Of a DNA stretch of 64,000 nucleotides, positions 63,965 through 64,000 are shown in pieces. The notes beneath the pieces were generated by a model. It saw only the letters and a list, made by a program, of their open reading frames with translations, did not search any database and was not told the DNA's origin. Origin of the DNA: Halomonas sp. SpR1 (GTDB taxonomy: Bacteria > Pseudomonadota > Gammaproteobacteria > Pseudomonadales > Halomonadaceae); contig NZ_JAUAMB010000001.1 of NCBI RefSeq assembly GCF_031010175.1, positions 62,001 through 126,000 on the forward strand, written 5' to 3'. Positions within the stretch are counted from its first letter, which is position 1, and each line of letters begins with the position of its first letter. A program made the position numbers and the translations under genes.

Positions 63965-64000
63965 ATGAGTCACTTCATAGATCGGCTGAATTTCTTCCGC
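63965..64000 (+). CDS. narG: respiratory nitrate reductase alpha subunit, 5' end only
   Basis: Twelve codons visible, MSHFIDRLNFFR, which match the conserved N-terminus of NarG (compare MSKFLDRFRYFK in E. coli). The molybdenum subunit of the membrane nitrate reductase; narHJI should follow outside the window. Called on a short match plus context. Confidence 0.75.
   Translation, partial: MSHFIDRLNFFR

Noticed and set aside
1-64000. CRISPR array or prophage
   Set aside because: No regularly spaced long direct repeats, cas genes, integrases or phage structural genes; the only tandem repeats are the 15-bp and 7-bp ones described.

Overview
The window reads as chromosome of a halophilic gammaproteobacterium of the Halomonas type (Halomonadaceae). 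The reasons are the gyrA-serC-pheA-(tyrA::aroA fusion)-cmk-rpsA supraoperon, an MvaT-type rather than H-NS-type nucleoid protein, acidic proteins, and a complete nos/nor denitrification set. The assignment rests on recognition of families and gene order; no alignment was run.

Region 1 (1-18.7 kb) is housekeeping. It holds a truncated CHASE4-HAMP sensor, metG, a small unknown gene, an acyltransferase, rdgC and a hotdog thioesterase. The aromatic amino acid/nucleotide supraoperon follows, then mvaT, an AraC-type regulator and a small protein resembling only the oligomerisation half of MvaT. Region 2 (18.7-27.6 kb) holds a Tus-like replication-terminator protein, yacG, coaE, pilD-pilC-pilB with a divergent pilin gene, a CigR-like secreted protein, an inositol-phosphatase-family enzyme and tRNA-Pro(GGG).

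Region 3 (27.1-64 kb) is an anaerobic-respiration block. In order it contains a DUF488 + Yip1-family pair with a MarR regulator, narK2-usp-narK1, narXL, a six-helix membrane protein, a small conserved protein, sirB2 and the nos operon (cytochrome c-nosR-Z-D-F-Y-L). A second DUF488 + Yip1 pair follows, then norCBQD with a small membrane gene, norEF, ubiT, hmp, nnrS, an unknown membrane gene, nsrR, the class III ribonucleotide reductase genes (nrdD, a separate glycyl-radical-like polypeptide, nrdG), ubiUV, hemN and the first 12 codons of narG. Together these supply nitrate uptake and sensing, NO and N2O reduction, NO detoxification, and oxygen-independent ubiquinone, haem and deoxynucleotide synthesis. 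No nitrite reductase (nirS/nirK) and no dnr/fnr gene is present.

The regulatory layer is partly readable. NsrR-type sites lie before norC, hmp, nnrS and the unknown membrane gene, with half-sites before the nos cytochrome, norE and nsrR. FNR/Dnr-type boxes lie before nos, norC, ubiT, hemN/ubiU, nrdD and the narX intergenic region. NarL 7-2-7 sites lie upstream of narK2 and nos, and tandem NrdR boxes upstream of nrdD. The most notable observations are the nrdD gene split from its glycyl-radical segment, two DUF488/Yip1 modules sharing a TATCA-N5-TGATA operator, an unknown membrane gene behind its own NsrR site, an MvaT-like protein without a DNA-binding domain, and strong hairpins placed between particular genes of four respiratory operons.
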